Positions 1 to 12,308 of a stretch of 62,245 bases of DNA are shown here, one piece after another (positions within the stretch are counted from its first letter, which is position 1; each line of letters begins with the position of its first letter). Below the pieces are notes generated by a model that did no database searches, was not told the DNA's origin, and was given only the letters and a program-made list of their open reading frames with translations. Position numbers and translations under genes: made by a program. Source of the stretch: Poronia punctata (taxonomy: Eukaryota; Ascomycota; Sordariomycetes; Xylariales; Xylariaceae). The DNA is taken from positions 1 through 62,245 of the forward strand of contig MU401669.1 of NCBI GenBank assembly GCA_022579005.1. Direction: 5' to 3'.

Positions 1-879
1 AATTATTTATAATAAAAAGCTTAATATAGTAACTTAAAAGTAAAAATAGCTTTAATTTAATTTAATAATTTTATATAAGCTAAAAAGGTTTATAAGGAAA
101 AAGTCCTTTTTTAAGCCTTTAAAGAAATATAGGTTTATTTATTTTTATTTTTAGCTAGAGATTAGCAGTCCTTATTTTCTTTATATAAAGGGGGTCTACA
201 CCTTATATTTACAAGTGCATGCAATATAAAACTAACAAGTTAATTCTATCTAACCCTTTTATTTAAGGGGTCTGTTTTTAACACCTGTAGCCTTTTAATT
301 GGCTAGGTCCTATCACCTAAACGTCCCGTGTAACAGGTAGGTAGTTTACTAGTTTTGTCCTACCTACCTACCTACTTACTTTTATGTTCCGTAACTCAGG
401 GGATCTATGATTACTTAGATACTTAGATAGGAGAGGGTACCTACATAAGGTAGGTAACTCGCATATGTAGCTTTCTTACGTGTACTTGGATAGTGTAGTG
501 TAGTGTACCTACTCGTAAGAGATTGTGGTTAACGGACGTCCACCCTACCCGTGTTTCTCTATTCGCACTTATTAAACAAGTATGCCTTTCTTTGCTAAAA
601 GTCCCCCGTCGTCAAGTTCTCTGCGATGACAAAAATTGTTCACCGTGTCGACATGACGAGTAAGTAGGTAGGTACTGGTGGTATATCTATAGGTAGGTAG
701 GTTAATCCTTACTTACTTGTCGAACCTTTTTGTAAGTTGTAGCCCAACTAGGTAGGTAAAGTAGGTATCTTTCAGATTCACGGCATTTGGAAATAACCAC
801 GTAGCTCGGTTGAGCGCTTGATATATGACCGGGTTATTATTTTCTTCTGTATTTATTTCTTTATGTTTGTAATCTTTAG
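1..879. other. AT-rich block edge, then TAGG-rich intergenic DNA
   Basis: Bases 1 to about 300 are dominated by A and T, with runs such as TTTAATTTAA, and resemble the RIP-degraded block at the other end of the window; no reading frame survives. From about 300 to 879 the composition returns to normal, with many short TAGG/CCTA runs (for example 340-376 and 660-760). The last part is the probable 3' flank of the Prm10-like gene, which ends at 880. I see no gene here. Confidence 0.7.
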
Positions 880-3516
880 TTACAGTGTCCACAAACCGCT
901 ACGCTTCTTGCCTGTAGGGTATACAATTAATGCCGACATGAGCAATCCAACTGTAATACCAATCGCGATCTGAATCATACTAGCAGCTACATTGAAGACC
1001 TATAAAGAAAAGGTTAATTCGAGGTACGTCCAAAGAGCGTGGGGGAGTAATAGAATAGGAGAGGGTAGGGTAAGATGTATAAGTAGGTACTTACTACTGA
1101 GTTCAGTTGCGCGTCCTGAGGCTATGAAATATGTTAGTGTATGTGTGTGTGTATATACAAGATAGTGTCGACATAGGAAAAGGCTGCGATGCCGTTTACT
1201 TACGTTCGTAGTTTTCTCCGGGTTTGTGATATTTGATGCGATCAACAGTCCACTTGTGATGGCACCTGTCGAGGCCAGACTGCCCGGTACCTGGACGTAA
1301 ACGGCAGGGAGGAGAACAGCAGCAGCTACCCCGTGTCTTACTCGGCTATACAGGTTCGCAAGTACTCCGATAGTGAAAGCTCCGAATGTGTAAGCTATCG
1401 ACGGACTGGCAGCGAACCTCTGGGCTGTGAAGAAGTTGACCGTATAACCCGTCAGAGCGATGACTATCATGGCAGGTATCTGGGACCATTTGGCCTGCAC
1501 GGTAAAGGTGACGAAGAAGATGTATAGCGGCACGAAGAGGAAGTTCCAATGCGGATCCATCGGGGTCTGGCATGTCGTCTCCATCACCGCATTCGAATCT
1601 ATAGCACCGTAAATCGTCGTCCCGACTGTGATTCCGTAGGCCAAGAACAGCGAGTAGATGATGGCGTACACGAGTCGGATCGCGCCGGGTACCACTGCCT
1701 TGGTCTGCAGTTCCAGAGCAGACGATAACACGAGCCATCCAGGTAAGATCATGGCTATCGAGCCCTGCGTCAAGGCCGAGAAACAGAAGAGGTTGCCATT
1801 CCGGATGCTGCCGAAAGCACGCGCTAGGAAGCTGAGTAGGATGGCCGCACTCACTTCGAACACGGTGTTATAAGTGTTCGACCTTGGCGCAACCACGAGC
1901 TGGAGGAAACCTAGGAGCATGCCCATGAAAAATATGATGGGCATGTCGATCGGCCGGGCCTTGAAAAAGCAAGAGACCGAAGCACTCGCCAGCCCATACA
2001 TCAAAACGCATACCCATACGGGATATCGATTCTCGGCCTTTATGACCTGGTCCAGCCTCGAAAGCGCCTCGTCGAGACTGATGACATCATGTAGAACCTC
2101 TTTGTATATGTCGTGGACATCTGTTAATTTGCCCAGATTGACACCTTGGGTCGTGCGTACAATCTTTACTTCGGTCGTATGGGTGAGGACGTCGTCAAAG
2201 GAGATAATCATGCATCCAGGGATATAGAGAAACTGGCTGTCGATCTCCAACACTCTCGCCGCCATGGCAAGGTACTCTTCCAACCGGTGCGTAGGTGCTC
2301 CAAAGAGCATCAGCGCCTTGCACATCTTGACTATATATTTTTGGCGCTTCAGGATATCGGCGACGTGGATCGTGATTTTGACTTCGTCCTCTTGTGCCAT
2401 ACCCATCATCGACATGAGTCTCTCGCTAGTAGTTCTCTTGTGATGGCGCTTCCGTAGTTCAGGGGGGCTCGATAGAAAGGGTGTTTTCTCGTTCGGGTTT
2501 GCCAACTTGGCTGATGCCCCGACCAACCTTGCTAGAGTTTCCTGCGATCTTGTCTCTTTCTCTTGCTCGTACCATTTCCGACGCGACGGGGTCGCTGTTC
2601 CCGAAGAGCATGGTGTATCGTCTTTTCTCGCCCGTTTATCCAGAGGTTGAAAACTGTCCAAAGTCGGATTGCGGTAAGCCTGTAGGAGTTGGTAGAATAC
2701 TCCGCCTTTCGCATTCCCTGACGAGACATAAGTGTCCTCCTCATCCTTATTGGACATCGGGTTAGAACGACTACCTATTATCGTGTCAGCAGCTGTAAGA
2801 AACAGTTATAGCCACCACTTCTCGGCTAATTCGGGCTCAAGCGTCCCCGCCTGCCACGAACAAGGTCGGGCACTTTCCCCTTGCACAGCGTTTCAGGGGC
2901 TCTCTAGCCCTTATCGGGGCCTACTATGTAGCTACCATGGGTGAAATCGTAAAGAAGACTTACTATTAATGAGACGATGATGTAAGGGACTTGAGAAATT
3001 CTGGGTGTGAGCTTTAAGAAGCCCTTCCGCTTCTTCTGTTGCCTTTGCGTTGGGGGAAGTATCTTCATGAGTTGGGGCTAGAGGCGCATATGAGCGCGCT
3101 ATGGGAGCCTCTGAGTCCATGGACCAACGTCTACTCGGGTTGATGGAATCATCGTGAGCATCCACAGCAGCAACGTGAGCACGGTGGGCTGCGGCCACAG
3201 TGGAGGCCGTCCTCTCCTCGTTGAGAGGCTCGTCCGCTATATCACCAGCAGTCGAACCGACAGAATTGGGATTCCTTGAGAGCGCCGGCCTCGGCTGTCG
3301 CATATGCTCTGCTTTAGCCTTGACGGCATTTGCGGCCGCATCTTCTCTGCTGTTGAATCGAACTTTGGGCCTGTCAGGCTGTGTGTTCTGCGGGATGTAG
3401 TTTGTGCGAGTAGAAGACGTCGGCCTTTCTTGCTCGCTAGTCTCAGAGCCCACAGTGGCCCCTGGTGGCTCTATATTATGAAGCTCATATGAACGCTCCG
3501 GTTGACGTGGTTCCAT
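880..3516 (-). CDS. PRM10: Prm10/ThrE-like multispan membrane protein (DUF1212 family)
   Basis: Three exons: 3516-2964, 2792-1204 and 999-880, giving 753 aa. Introns have GTAAGT donors and CAG/TAG acceptors, and the phases agree (1, then 0). The first ~240 residues are polar, with the Ser/Pro/Thr-rich composition typical of the fungal members; a KGGVFYQLL segment follows. The middle carries the ThrE-like domain, with the PTHRLEEYL and FLYIPGCMIISF motifs, and then about ten hydrophobic segments. The last exon supplies the conserved ending with GITVGLL and YPTGKKRSG. The family (PF06738 plus ThrE_2) includes bacterial threonine/serine exporters and yeast pheromone-regulated Prm10; the fungal substrate is not known. 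The start at 3516 was preferred over 3558 because it begins a cleaner N-terminus. Reading straight past the second donor would give an unrelated tail, so the last intron is well supported. Confidence 0.88.
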
Positions 3517-5376
3517 AGCACCACCGATACAAGTTCCTTTGGGAACTCGTCTAATCAAGCGAGTGTGGGAGCAGCTATATCGCCACGGTCGAGACTCGAG
3601 ACTTTCGTGGTTGGCAACTTGAAACAGTCAATGTTGACAGCCAGTACCAATTCCGCGGGCCCTATGGATATCTCACAAAGTGATATACTTGATATATTGT
3701 GACAGAGAAGGGATTCCAAAAATGATTCTCCGCTGGGTCGTCTACTTGGCAGTGGGACAAAGCGGGTGGATATCTACGGATCCCCTTCCGTTGCCGTAAA
3801 AGATTCACCAGGTTAAGTAACCGAACCTGCCAAAGATTTTATCGCACTTGTCTTTTTGTAGATTCCAGACCTCAAGATATGATCAGCCTACACTAGATTG
3901 AATCGCCCCTAGACTACTTTTTTTTGACTCGTGAGCCAGTCGTACCTGAACGTTTCTGCGTTTAAGCCCACATAATCTGCTCCGTGGACCGTACCTGCTT
4001 TTCCGTTCCTCTGATTTATTTTATCTTGAGCACCTGTAACTAGTATTGTTACCAGAGTAGGTACATTCGAAGCTGATAACTCAACCTTACGTGTATAACG
4101 TTGATCTCTTCTTATACTTGAAGTGTTGTTGGTATTTGGTTACTTGCCTTGAGGTAGGTAGATTCGTCTAGAATATGCCGTGTAACGGAAAACGGGGGTG
4201 ACGGTACCTATGATGTACACGTTTCGTGCGCTTTTTGTTCTAATCCAGGCGAGTCTAGAAGCTGATTTGCAGCCCGGGAGATGCCGTGGAGTTCGGCAAA
4301 GCGCGGCGTTCACGGCAAGCCTAGAATCGCCTGTACTGGAGTACTCGTAGGTACCAAGACCAAAAAATTACACTACCCCGTTCTTTTTGATTGGTGGACC
4401 TGATTCAAGATTTGAAACGACAAACAACTTAAGACCCTACCAGCTACGATGCTACCTACGAGTGCCTACTCAGTAGCCTACCCGAACTTATTAACTACTG
4501 AAGAGGAAACTGATATCGCCTATGGCCTCTTGGGGCTGTGTTTTGATTGTGTTTATGATTGACTTCTCTTCATTTATGTAACGTAGACTATTGTAGGAAT
4601 CGAGATATTTTTACAAACATAAACCAGCCATCTAGTCTAGGTAAGTAGGTACCTACTGTATGTATGTAAATGGGTTTGGTTAGCAAGGGTCTTGGCACTA
4701 AAAATGTCCACGTACACCAAGCCTCTCGCCATTCTCATTACGTGCTAATAAGTTACCAGACCGACCGGGCCCGGACCTTATAAATAAAGGTTTCCACATT
4801 TGCCACGTAGATGACGAGAATTCTCTTTGCAGAGCAAACCCCACGACTGATTACTTGTAGACTCGTTGCGCGTTACAACCTCAAGCGGGTACGATTATAA
4901 TAAACACGACTCCTAGATTGGTGATACGTGATATATGTGTCTGAGGATTTCTCTGAACAAGTTGACCAACATTAATCAAGTCACCATAACATCTAGGTAT
5001 TCCTGCTACAACTTGTTGCAAAATTGAGTGTAGGTAAATTCCCATGAGCCAACGCTGTCGTCAGTCAGGGGTTCATGGACCCTGCCCCGTGCCTGCAACC
5101 TATCTTCGAATCACTTGGGAATTGACACTTGGCGGCCACCTGGCAGGACTTTGATTGTCCAATGGAAGCATGCGGAGGGGCAGAACCTTGACGAGTACGG
5201 GTACCTCCTGTGATGCTCGTCCTTCCTCTTGCGCCTTGCATTGCGATTAGGAAAGGGTATACTCATAATCTTGACCACTTGGTATTTTAAGTAGCTTTCA
5301 ATCTTGGTGTCTTGTAATACTTCATCTACGCGCCCTTTACAAAATTTGTAGACGATCTATCTATCATTTTTAAAAG
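3517..5376. other. Intergenic, shared promoter side of two divergent genes
   Basis: About 1.9 kb between the start of the Prm10-like gene (-) and the start of the TPR gene (+). It contains scattered TAGG/CCTA motifs and no frame with convincing coding character. Both genes are transcribed outward, so both promoters should lie here; I cannot assign specific sites. Confidence 0.6.
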
Positions 5377-7054
5377 ATGGCACCCCCACGGTTAAAGTTT
5401 GCAAAGAAAAATCCAGAGGTGGCAGTTAGTAACGCCTGATATTACTCATCATCGCATCTCCACCTGCTAACTTTATATTGTATAGAAGCTTGTCGATGCA
5501 GATGACTACCTCGAAGCAGGCGATAGTCATGAGGAAGCCATGAGGAAGCACAGAGCCGGTGACCCCTACAAATCATTGCGTTTCGCTGACAGGGCACTCG
5601 ACGTTTACTCTCAGGGCCTAGCCAAGTTTCCACGCAACTTCGACCTAGCCTATAATAAGGCACGGCTCGAGTTGGAGAAGGCGACCGATCCTGTGCTTTC
5701 CCAAGCACTTGACGGCCCTGCCTTGGGCGTGTTGCGGCAGGCCTTGCAGTCTCATCAGTATGCCCGAGATCTGGACCCGACCCATCCAGACACGCTTTTC
5801 AACATGGCACAGGTGATGACGAGCATGGCCGAGATAATGGCCGAGGATAGCGAGGGTCTCGACATGGAAGCGGCCCAGTACATGCAGCAAGCACTAGAGG
5901 TCCAAACTCGGTGTTACGAAATCCAGTTTGGTCTGTTGAAGAAGGCTCGCGAATTAGACCAGGAATTACGCGATACTAATGAGGACGAGAGCTCGAGGAT
6001 GGACAGCACAGAGGATGCGCCTACTTCGGCCTCGACAACCCAGGAAGACTCCCAGGAGGAACAGTGGGTTACTGTAGAGGAGCCCATCACCGAGGTCAAT
6101 TTGCTGGAAACCATTCTTTCCCAGATCGAAACTCTAAGTGCCCTTTGTAGCGTCTTCAGCGCGGCCTTATCCTCGTCGCCCGAACTTGCCGACGCCTTTA
6201 CTACCTCCCTCTCTTGGATCGACTCGTTTTCTGGCAGTCTTCTGAACGAGACACTACCCGCGCTCCTTGCCGAAAACCGGGACGCCCTAGCGTCCCATGT
6301 TTCAGATGTGGCACTTCCAAAGGCGATATTTACGAGCAATTATCTCGAACTCTCGTTTAGATTGTCCGCCATCGACACCGAGAAATACAAAAAGGAACTT
6401 GATGCTGCCTTCTCACGACCTGAGCTCGATTCGTCTTCCGAGGATGTCCTCGTAGCCCACTCCCGAGCTCTTCTATCTCTCCAAAGTGCGCTCGCCGACC
6501 TTGCTTCGTCGGGACGACTTGAGCCAGACCACGCCGCCCTGCGGTGGAAAGTCTTGATAGAAGCGCAATCCAGACTAGCATCAGCAGCAAACATACCAAA
6601 CCTCGATAAACACACGCTCGCAACCACGCATCTTATGAGAGGCGACATCTCTCTGTTGCTGCAAGTACTGGCGTATCCCCCCAATTCCCATCCGCAAGCG
6701 AGGTCCACCACGCCGCAGCTGCTGAAGAATGCCGAGGTCTACTACCGCAATGCTGGGAAGCTGTTTGGTTCCTTGGGACGATCTGCAGATGAAGAGAGGT
6801 CTGCGAGTGAATTGAAAGGGGCCGTGGTCGGTATCCTCCAACAAGTCACTACTACACAAGCTTTGGCCGGCGGTAGTAGCTCGGGTCAGGATAATACAGG
6901 CACATTAATCGCCGTCTCGGCTTCCCCCGATCAGATAGAGCTTGCTCTGAGACCGAGTTTGAAAAGTAAAGGGCAGCAATGGACAAGAGATCATGTTGAA
7001 GATATGATAAGCGAGGGCTTGATACTGCCAGAAGTACTTTCGGCTTTGTTATAG
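5377..7054 (+). CDS. TPR-repeat protein, possibly Acl4-like ribosomal-protein chaperone
   Basis: Two exons, 5377-5424 and 5486-7054, giving 538 aa. The tiny first exon encodes the family-like start MAPPRLKFAKKNPEVA. It joins in phase 0 through a 61-nt intron (GTTAGT...TATAG) to a reading frame opening with KLVDADDYLEAGD. Helical TPR-like units are visible at about residues 25-140, including a RAGDPYKSLRFADRALDVY stretch, DLAYNKARLELE and PDTLFNMAQ. An acidic linker and a long helical C-terminal part follow. The architecture resembles fungal homologues of yeast Acl4 (YDR161W), the dedicated chaperone of ribosomal protein uL4/Rpl4; that assignment is from memory of the family pattern and is tentative. 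It is a cytosolic/nuclear protein with no signal peptide. Confidence 0.8.
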
Positions 7055-7239
7055 GGTTCTTGTATTTTTCTTTCCTTCTTTCTGTAGGGGAGCGATTCTA
7101 TAGAGAGAGAAAAAAGCAAAATCATAACGTCTATACAAATCCCCCGTATCTCTATCCCCCAATTATCGTAAATATACATGTTTAACCCCCCCCCCCCCCC
7201 CCTCTCAGATTAATATTACACTCCACTCCTTCACCCCCC
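7055..7239. repeat. Short intergenic spacer with poly-C tract
   Basis: This spacer separates two convergent genes. A C homopolymer runs from about 7187 to 7202. Homopolymers of this length are also sites of sequencing error. Confidence 0.6.
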
Positions 7240-7530
7240 CTATCCTCTCAACCGTCTCTTCCCACTCTCAACAAGATCCGGCGCATCATGCACACTCGGA
7301 TACCTCCCATTAATATCCACGCTTCCAATCTCCTTTTCCTTCTCCGGTCTAGGACCAGTCAGATCAGGCGCGTCCAGACATCTCGATCGACGTTTCCCGT
7401 CAATATCCCTATCATCAGGCACCGCTCTTCGACCTGTAAGATCTACCGGGTCGCGGGTTGCTGATGGGGCGCCGTTTAGATCCATTTCTGTTCGGGGTGT
7501 GTATATTGCTTTTTGTTCTTTTCTTTGGTT

Positions 7531-7561
<31 letters not shown>

Positions 7562-7757
7562 CGTTCCGAGGTGTATTTGTATTTGTATTTGTAGGTAGGT
7601 AGGTAGGTAGGTAGGTAGGTAGGTAGGTATGTGGTTTTTTTTTCTCCATGTTTTGCATACCTGTTGTTGTTGTTGTTGTTGTTGTGGATGATGTATGTCG
7701 GTGATAACGATGGGTTGTTGAGATTGCGTTTTTGAGTTTATGGATGATTTCTGACAT
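7240..7757 (-). CDS. Small hydrophilic protein with repeated D-(L/I)-x-G motifs, function unknown
   Basis: Two exons, 7757-7661 and 7487-7240, giving 114 aa. The donor GTATGC at 7660 and acceptor CAG at 7488 join in phase 1 and keep one frame open from ATG to TAG. Exon 1 encodes a short helix (MSEIIHKLKNAI) and a poly-Thr run. Exon 2 encodes five to six imperfect copies of a short motif: MDLNG, VDLTGRR, DIDGKRR, PDLTGPR, VDINGRY, with DAPDL occurring twice. It has no signal peptide or membrane segment. The 173-nt intron is filled with AAGT/TAGG-type microsatellites. I do not recognise the family. The coding case rests on the phase-correct splice and the internal repeat, not on homology, so it could still be a chance pair of frames. 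Confidence 0.55.
7520..7630. repeat. AAGT and TAGG tetranucleotide microsatellites
   Basis: Two arrays lie inside the predicted intron of the small repeat protein gene: about eight AAGT units near 7530-7560 and about nine TAGG units near 7592-7628. Confidence 0.95.
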
Positions 7758-9242
7758 GCTTTCCTTTTTCTTTTCTGGGGAGGAGGGGGAAAGGTTTTGT
7801 CTCTTTAATAGTAGTGTTAGATTAGGTTACCTTCTCCCTTGATACTTTCTAGGTAAGCAGGTTATGCGTTGTGACGTACGTTTGTTGATGTGGAAACAAG
7901 GGGAGAATGAATTCCGGCTGTGTGTGGTTCGAACGTCTGTTTGAACTTTAAGTTGTGATAATTCAAATTACGTATGTACTTGTAAAGTTGGTGATGTAAT
8001 GGAGAAAAGAAAAATGTAGATCGGGGACAGGACACAAATAACAAATTATATACTCCCTTACTTTCTTCTTCTTCTTCAATTATCTTCAATCATTCACTCA
8101 CTGACATACATACATACGTAGAAAATATCTTCCCTAACTTACCATCTTCGAAACATTTTTTGACAAACAAAATTCGCCGCAGCCGCCGTCGCCGCCATCA
8201 TTCATCATTTTGGCCGGGACATTAAAATTTTCGGTTTTCTTTTTTACTTTTCGCGTCCTCGGCTTTTCGAATACAATAAAAAATAAAAAGGGGTCCTATG
8301 ACCTCATCAGGGTCCTTGTCCTTGTCCTTGTCCTTGTCCCCTGTGACGTGAAATGGTATATAGATAAGTATTTGTCAAACCTATTGTCTCCGGAACAGTA
8401 AGCAGCGTCAAAGTTTCCCAAATCCACTCTTCACTCCTGTCCCTGGTCTCTGTCATACATTTCATCTACTACCTGTTCTTTACCAGGGACATTGTTTAAT
8501 TTGCGTTCAACGTATCCGAAATACTTTGAACCCCTAGAGACCCTCTCGGCCATATTTCGCATCTAGTGACGCAAAATCAAAAGAAGAAAAAGACTAAACT
8601 GGCCGGATGTTACCTCGCTTCTATAGAATGTGAAGACCCGAAGACGCGGTAAGGTCGTCGCTCTCGAGGATATATGCCGAGTGAAACGTTCTTTCGGTTG
8701 ATGACGAGTAGATTGGTCTAGGTTAGTAGCAGGGATATGATATAGACAGTTCCATCTGATGATTAATCGGGTGAAAATATCAAGGGACGGCTGACCTATT
8801 GATGCTCTTCGTAATACTCTTGGATTACCAACCATCGTATGTTTTCCTATGACTGATTATCTAGAGCCCCTGGGTAGAGGGGCTTATTCAGCCTCACATG
8901 CTCGGTATTCGGCCATGATTCTCGTATCGGCGTTAAATTCATAGATACGTGTCCGTTGACGGGACTTCTTGACAACTTACAGGAGACACAAGTCCCGAAG
9001 GACATAGAACTCCATAGAAACACGAAACTTGCAGTAAATAGTAATGACTGGATTGAATACACAAAAGTCTAAAAAAAGAAAAAAGAAAAAAAAAGATTCG
9101 TCAAGTAAAGTGAGATAATATCATGCCCACGCTAATAACAACAGCTGAAAGAACATAGAAAACCAAATCGTCAAGCCGCTAGGAAAGAGATCCTCCAAAT
9201 CACTCTACACTCAAGAACCGCAATAGAAAGAAAAAAGACGTA
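7758..9242. other. Intergenic, no gene recognised
   Basis: About 1.5 kb between the small repeat protein gene (5' side) and the 3' end of the Zn2Cys6 regulator. It holds a hexamer array of GTCCTT near 8310-8340. There are a few short minus-strand frames (for example 8563-8835, and a signal-peptide-like frame near 8847-9062 that lacks an ATG), none convincing. Confidence 0.55.
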
Positions 9243-11801
9243 TCATGACATGTAAGATCCGCCGTCAGGAAACTGATGTGGTCCGCTCGATCCAGGAACC
9301 CCCGAACCATCGTCAAACGCAAAAAGCTGAGAAGGATCGACATGGTCAGGCCAAGTCAACATGGAGCCCATAAGCACGTCATCAAAAGATGGTGGCCACG
9401 CAGCAGCATCGGCATCCACTGACAAAGGGGGCGCAGCAGCCAGGAAGTCAAAGTCCATAACCGGGTCGACGAGTGGCATAGCGACCGCTTCGGTGCGGCG
9501 GGCATCGAGGACGCTATTCAGAATCTCTCCGACGCATGTCCATGTCCCCTTGATGTCTTCCATGGCCTGGGTCACCGAGTCCAGTGACCGCGCCGTTTCG
9601 ACGTCGTCCCAGGGGAGACCGTCGATGTGGCGGCGCATCATAATCGTGCCTGCTGCTGTCGAGAGCGTCTGCACAAAGTCAAGCGGGAGGTGTTTGAACG
9701 AATAGTGCCGTGAGTAGCTCCGCATCAGCCGCAGGATTGCCCCTAGAGACTCGTAGCATATTTCGATGTCGTCGCGGTTAAAGTTGGAGCCCGGGGTTTG
9801 AAGAAGATGGCTCGGCGGTCGATGCAGAATAGTCATTACTGTATGGAAGAGCATGCTGGGGAGTTTTATTAGTTTTTTTGCCGGGATGTAAGCCGACGAG
9901 ACAGGCAATAATAAAAATATCAAAAGAACTTACTGCAAGTGGTAGACCCATTGTGGCAGCTGGCCCATGGTCCATTGGTTCCAGTGCAAGTTGCCGGGCA
10001 GGTCGGCGAGCCATTTTGTCAGGGATACATGTATTCGCGTGATGGTGGCCGCGACAACGGCGCTCCCGGCATTGGTCCGACGGTTCTCAAAGACCTCGGT
10101 GATCATGCTATGGACGATCCGGTACAGCTCTATCCGATAGATGAGCGAATTCACGAGGCATATACCGTCCTCGAATGCCGTAATTGAGGTCCCCGGTGCA
10201 ATGTAGATGTCAAGGAGATTCTGCCAGTCGGGAGGGTATTCGATCCTCTCGGTGCCGCGTACGTCGGACGTCTGAGGGTATAGGGCCGGTGGGCGGCCGA
10301 AGAATAAGCTGAGCTGCTTATCCACAACGAAAGCAGCCCAGTATACACGACGGAGGATTTCTCGCTCTACGTCTGGATCTTCTACGTTATGCCAGTTGGT
10401 TGGATCCAGATGAAGTCCCATCTCGTCTACACCGATAATCAGTATCGACTTTCGAGCCGCACACGAGGTTGCTTCAGGGGACATCTTGGGGATTACTTAC
10501 GAGCGAGCCGGAAAGCCATACCGCAGAAAAGCCAACCTTTCGACGCTCGACCACGGCCAATCTCGAGCTGACCCAGCAAAATAAGTGCTTGGAGCACAGT
10601 AAGGTCGGGGTGGTTCAAAGAAGGATACAACAAGGCCTGGGCCTGGTTGGCGAAGACATCCGAGAGGACCGGCTCGTTCGTCGCCAGAGCGCCTGTTGCG
10701 CAGATAGCAAACAGCAGCAGATCCGAATAATGTCTTCCGCCACCCGTGTCATAGTCGCGGAGGAAGAACTCTCTGTATATGCACATGCTGTATTGATACT
10801 GGTGCTTGAAAAAGGCGGCCATTAGACGCTGTGATTCGTCATCGTGAGGCGCGAACCGGATCGGATAAGCGTTCCATAGTGTCTGGCCGAACATAGCCTC
10901 CGTCGTCCCGATAGAGGACTCGGCCGCGGCATCGTGGGACGGGTCGACGACCACGGGCAAAGAGGAAGAACCTGCATCGGACAAACGGATATGGTACAGG
11001 CTCGTGCCTCCGTAGAACTGCGTCGAAGTGCCCCACCTGGTTCTCCTGAGCTGCCCGGCCCGCGACGGACTTAGTGGGCCTGTCGCATCCTGTCCATCTG
11101 GCGCTGTTTGCCTTGGGGTCGAACTCGATCCGGCCTCCTCTTCGTCGGCCAATGTTGGGGCGATCAAACGGGAATATTCATCCAGCATATGCTGGCGCCG
11201 AGTATCGTCGCACAAGGCGAGCTTCCCTATAAAGCTCTCTAGAGAAGCGACTTGAGCCTGTAGTGCCTGTGCATAACGTCTCGGGGTTGGCCTATCGGGG
11301 GTCACTACGGGGTATCCGTCCGGTGACTTTTAACAGAGGAGAATGGATAGAGGGGTAGGAGGTCATCCATAGGGGACGCTATTCTGACCGGCACGTTCGC
11401 TTACCTCTGTTTCTCACCTGTCCCAACGCGTCTGCATTCGACATCTGCTTTACGACATTTGGAGCAGGGTTGTCGACGGTCGCATTTAATCTTGCGTTAG
11501 TACACTGTCAGTCGCGCCTTCTTTTTGACTAAGGTAGGTAGTATGTTGGGACTCGGGAGTGCAAATGACGATGGAGACTTCTAAGTTTAGGTACCTTCCT
11601 TCTCCTGCAACGTGCGCAGGCTATAGTTGTGGTTTCATTTGAGGGGCTTGGTTCATCCATTCCCCGTGCCCTAATAGGTAGCCGTTGTGGTTGAACTGTC
11701 GAATTGTTATTAATCGTACCACCTACGACGTAATTGGGGACATCGGCGAGAGGGAAAGGACCGTCGGCGATCGGTGGCGGATACGGTGGACATGCCTCCA
11801 T
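9243..11801 (-). CDS. Zn2Cys6 fungal transcription factor
   Basis: Five exons: 11801-11595, 11490-11418, 11304-10501, 10426-9934 and 9855-9243, giving 729 aa; all phases agree. The binuclear zinc cluster is split by the first intron and reconstitutes CARCRRRK/IKC, then CSKC and CRKADVEC, an exact C-x2-C-x6-C-x5-C-x2-C-x6-C pattern. A short helical segment (YAQALQAQVASLES) follows and could form the dimerising coiled coil. The fungal-specific regulatory domain (PF04082 type) covers about residues 210-450 and includes AHEMGLHLD, created across the third intron, and RRVYWAAFVVDKQLSLFFGRP. Expected to be nuclear and to bind CGG triplets. An internal Met at 11660 is an alternative start. Its divergent neighbour is the DUF1445 gene 507 bp away, a plausible target. 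Confidence 0.9.
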
Positions 11802-12308
11802 TTTAGAGCACCTGTCTAGTTTGACTCCATCATCGATTTTTAAGTGGGTTGTGTAATGCAGTTTATAAAAGCATTCGCGAGTCCTTTTTGCAAAATATCA
11901 CCGTTGTGTGATGCAGCCTGCGCTGTACCAAGGCCGTTAAAAAAACGCCCGGCCTCACGCCTAGAATCACACTGCAAGTTCAGCTGGGGAAGCTGACTTG
12001 ATGCATGACCCACGCCGGCGGTGGAAGTCCGTGGTCCGCTTTCCCATTCGCCCAAAGACTTGGAAGTCGGAACTTGGAAGGCACGACACATTAATAGAAA
12101 GATACCTAGCGCGCATATACAGCCGAGTTCGACGTGGCTGCCTCCAGCTAAGTTAAATACTTAAGCGAGGTCAGCCATGGGTCGAGACTCAAGCGGACAA
12201 TGGTTAGCTCTGTTCTTGTAGACCATTAATACTTTAACTTTAGCCCATATTATATTTGTTTATTCAACTTCAACTCGGTAACGATCTCGACAATTATCAC
12301 CAAGCAAG
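11802..12308. promoter_or_regulatory. Divergent promoter between Zn2Cys6 gene and DUF1445 gene
   Basis: The 507-bp shared upstream region of two divergent genes. At 12015-12021 lies CCGGCGG (CCG-1-CGG), inside the perfect palindrome CGCCGGCG at 12014-12021. Everted CCG/CGG pairs are known targets of some Zn2Cys6 regulators, so this is a candidate operator, by inference only. Confidence 0.4.

Noticed and set aside
8563..8835. 90-codon minus-strand frame with ATG
   Set aside because: No recognisable domain or composition of a real gene; probably chance.
8847..9062. Minus-strand frame with a signal-peptide-like start
   Set aside because: It begins with GTG, not ATG, has no splice-supported extension and no family match.
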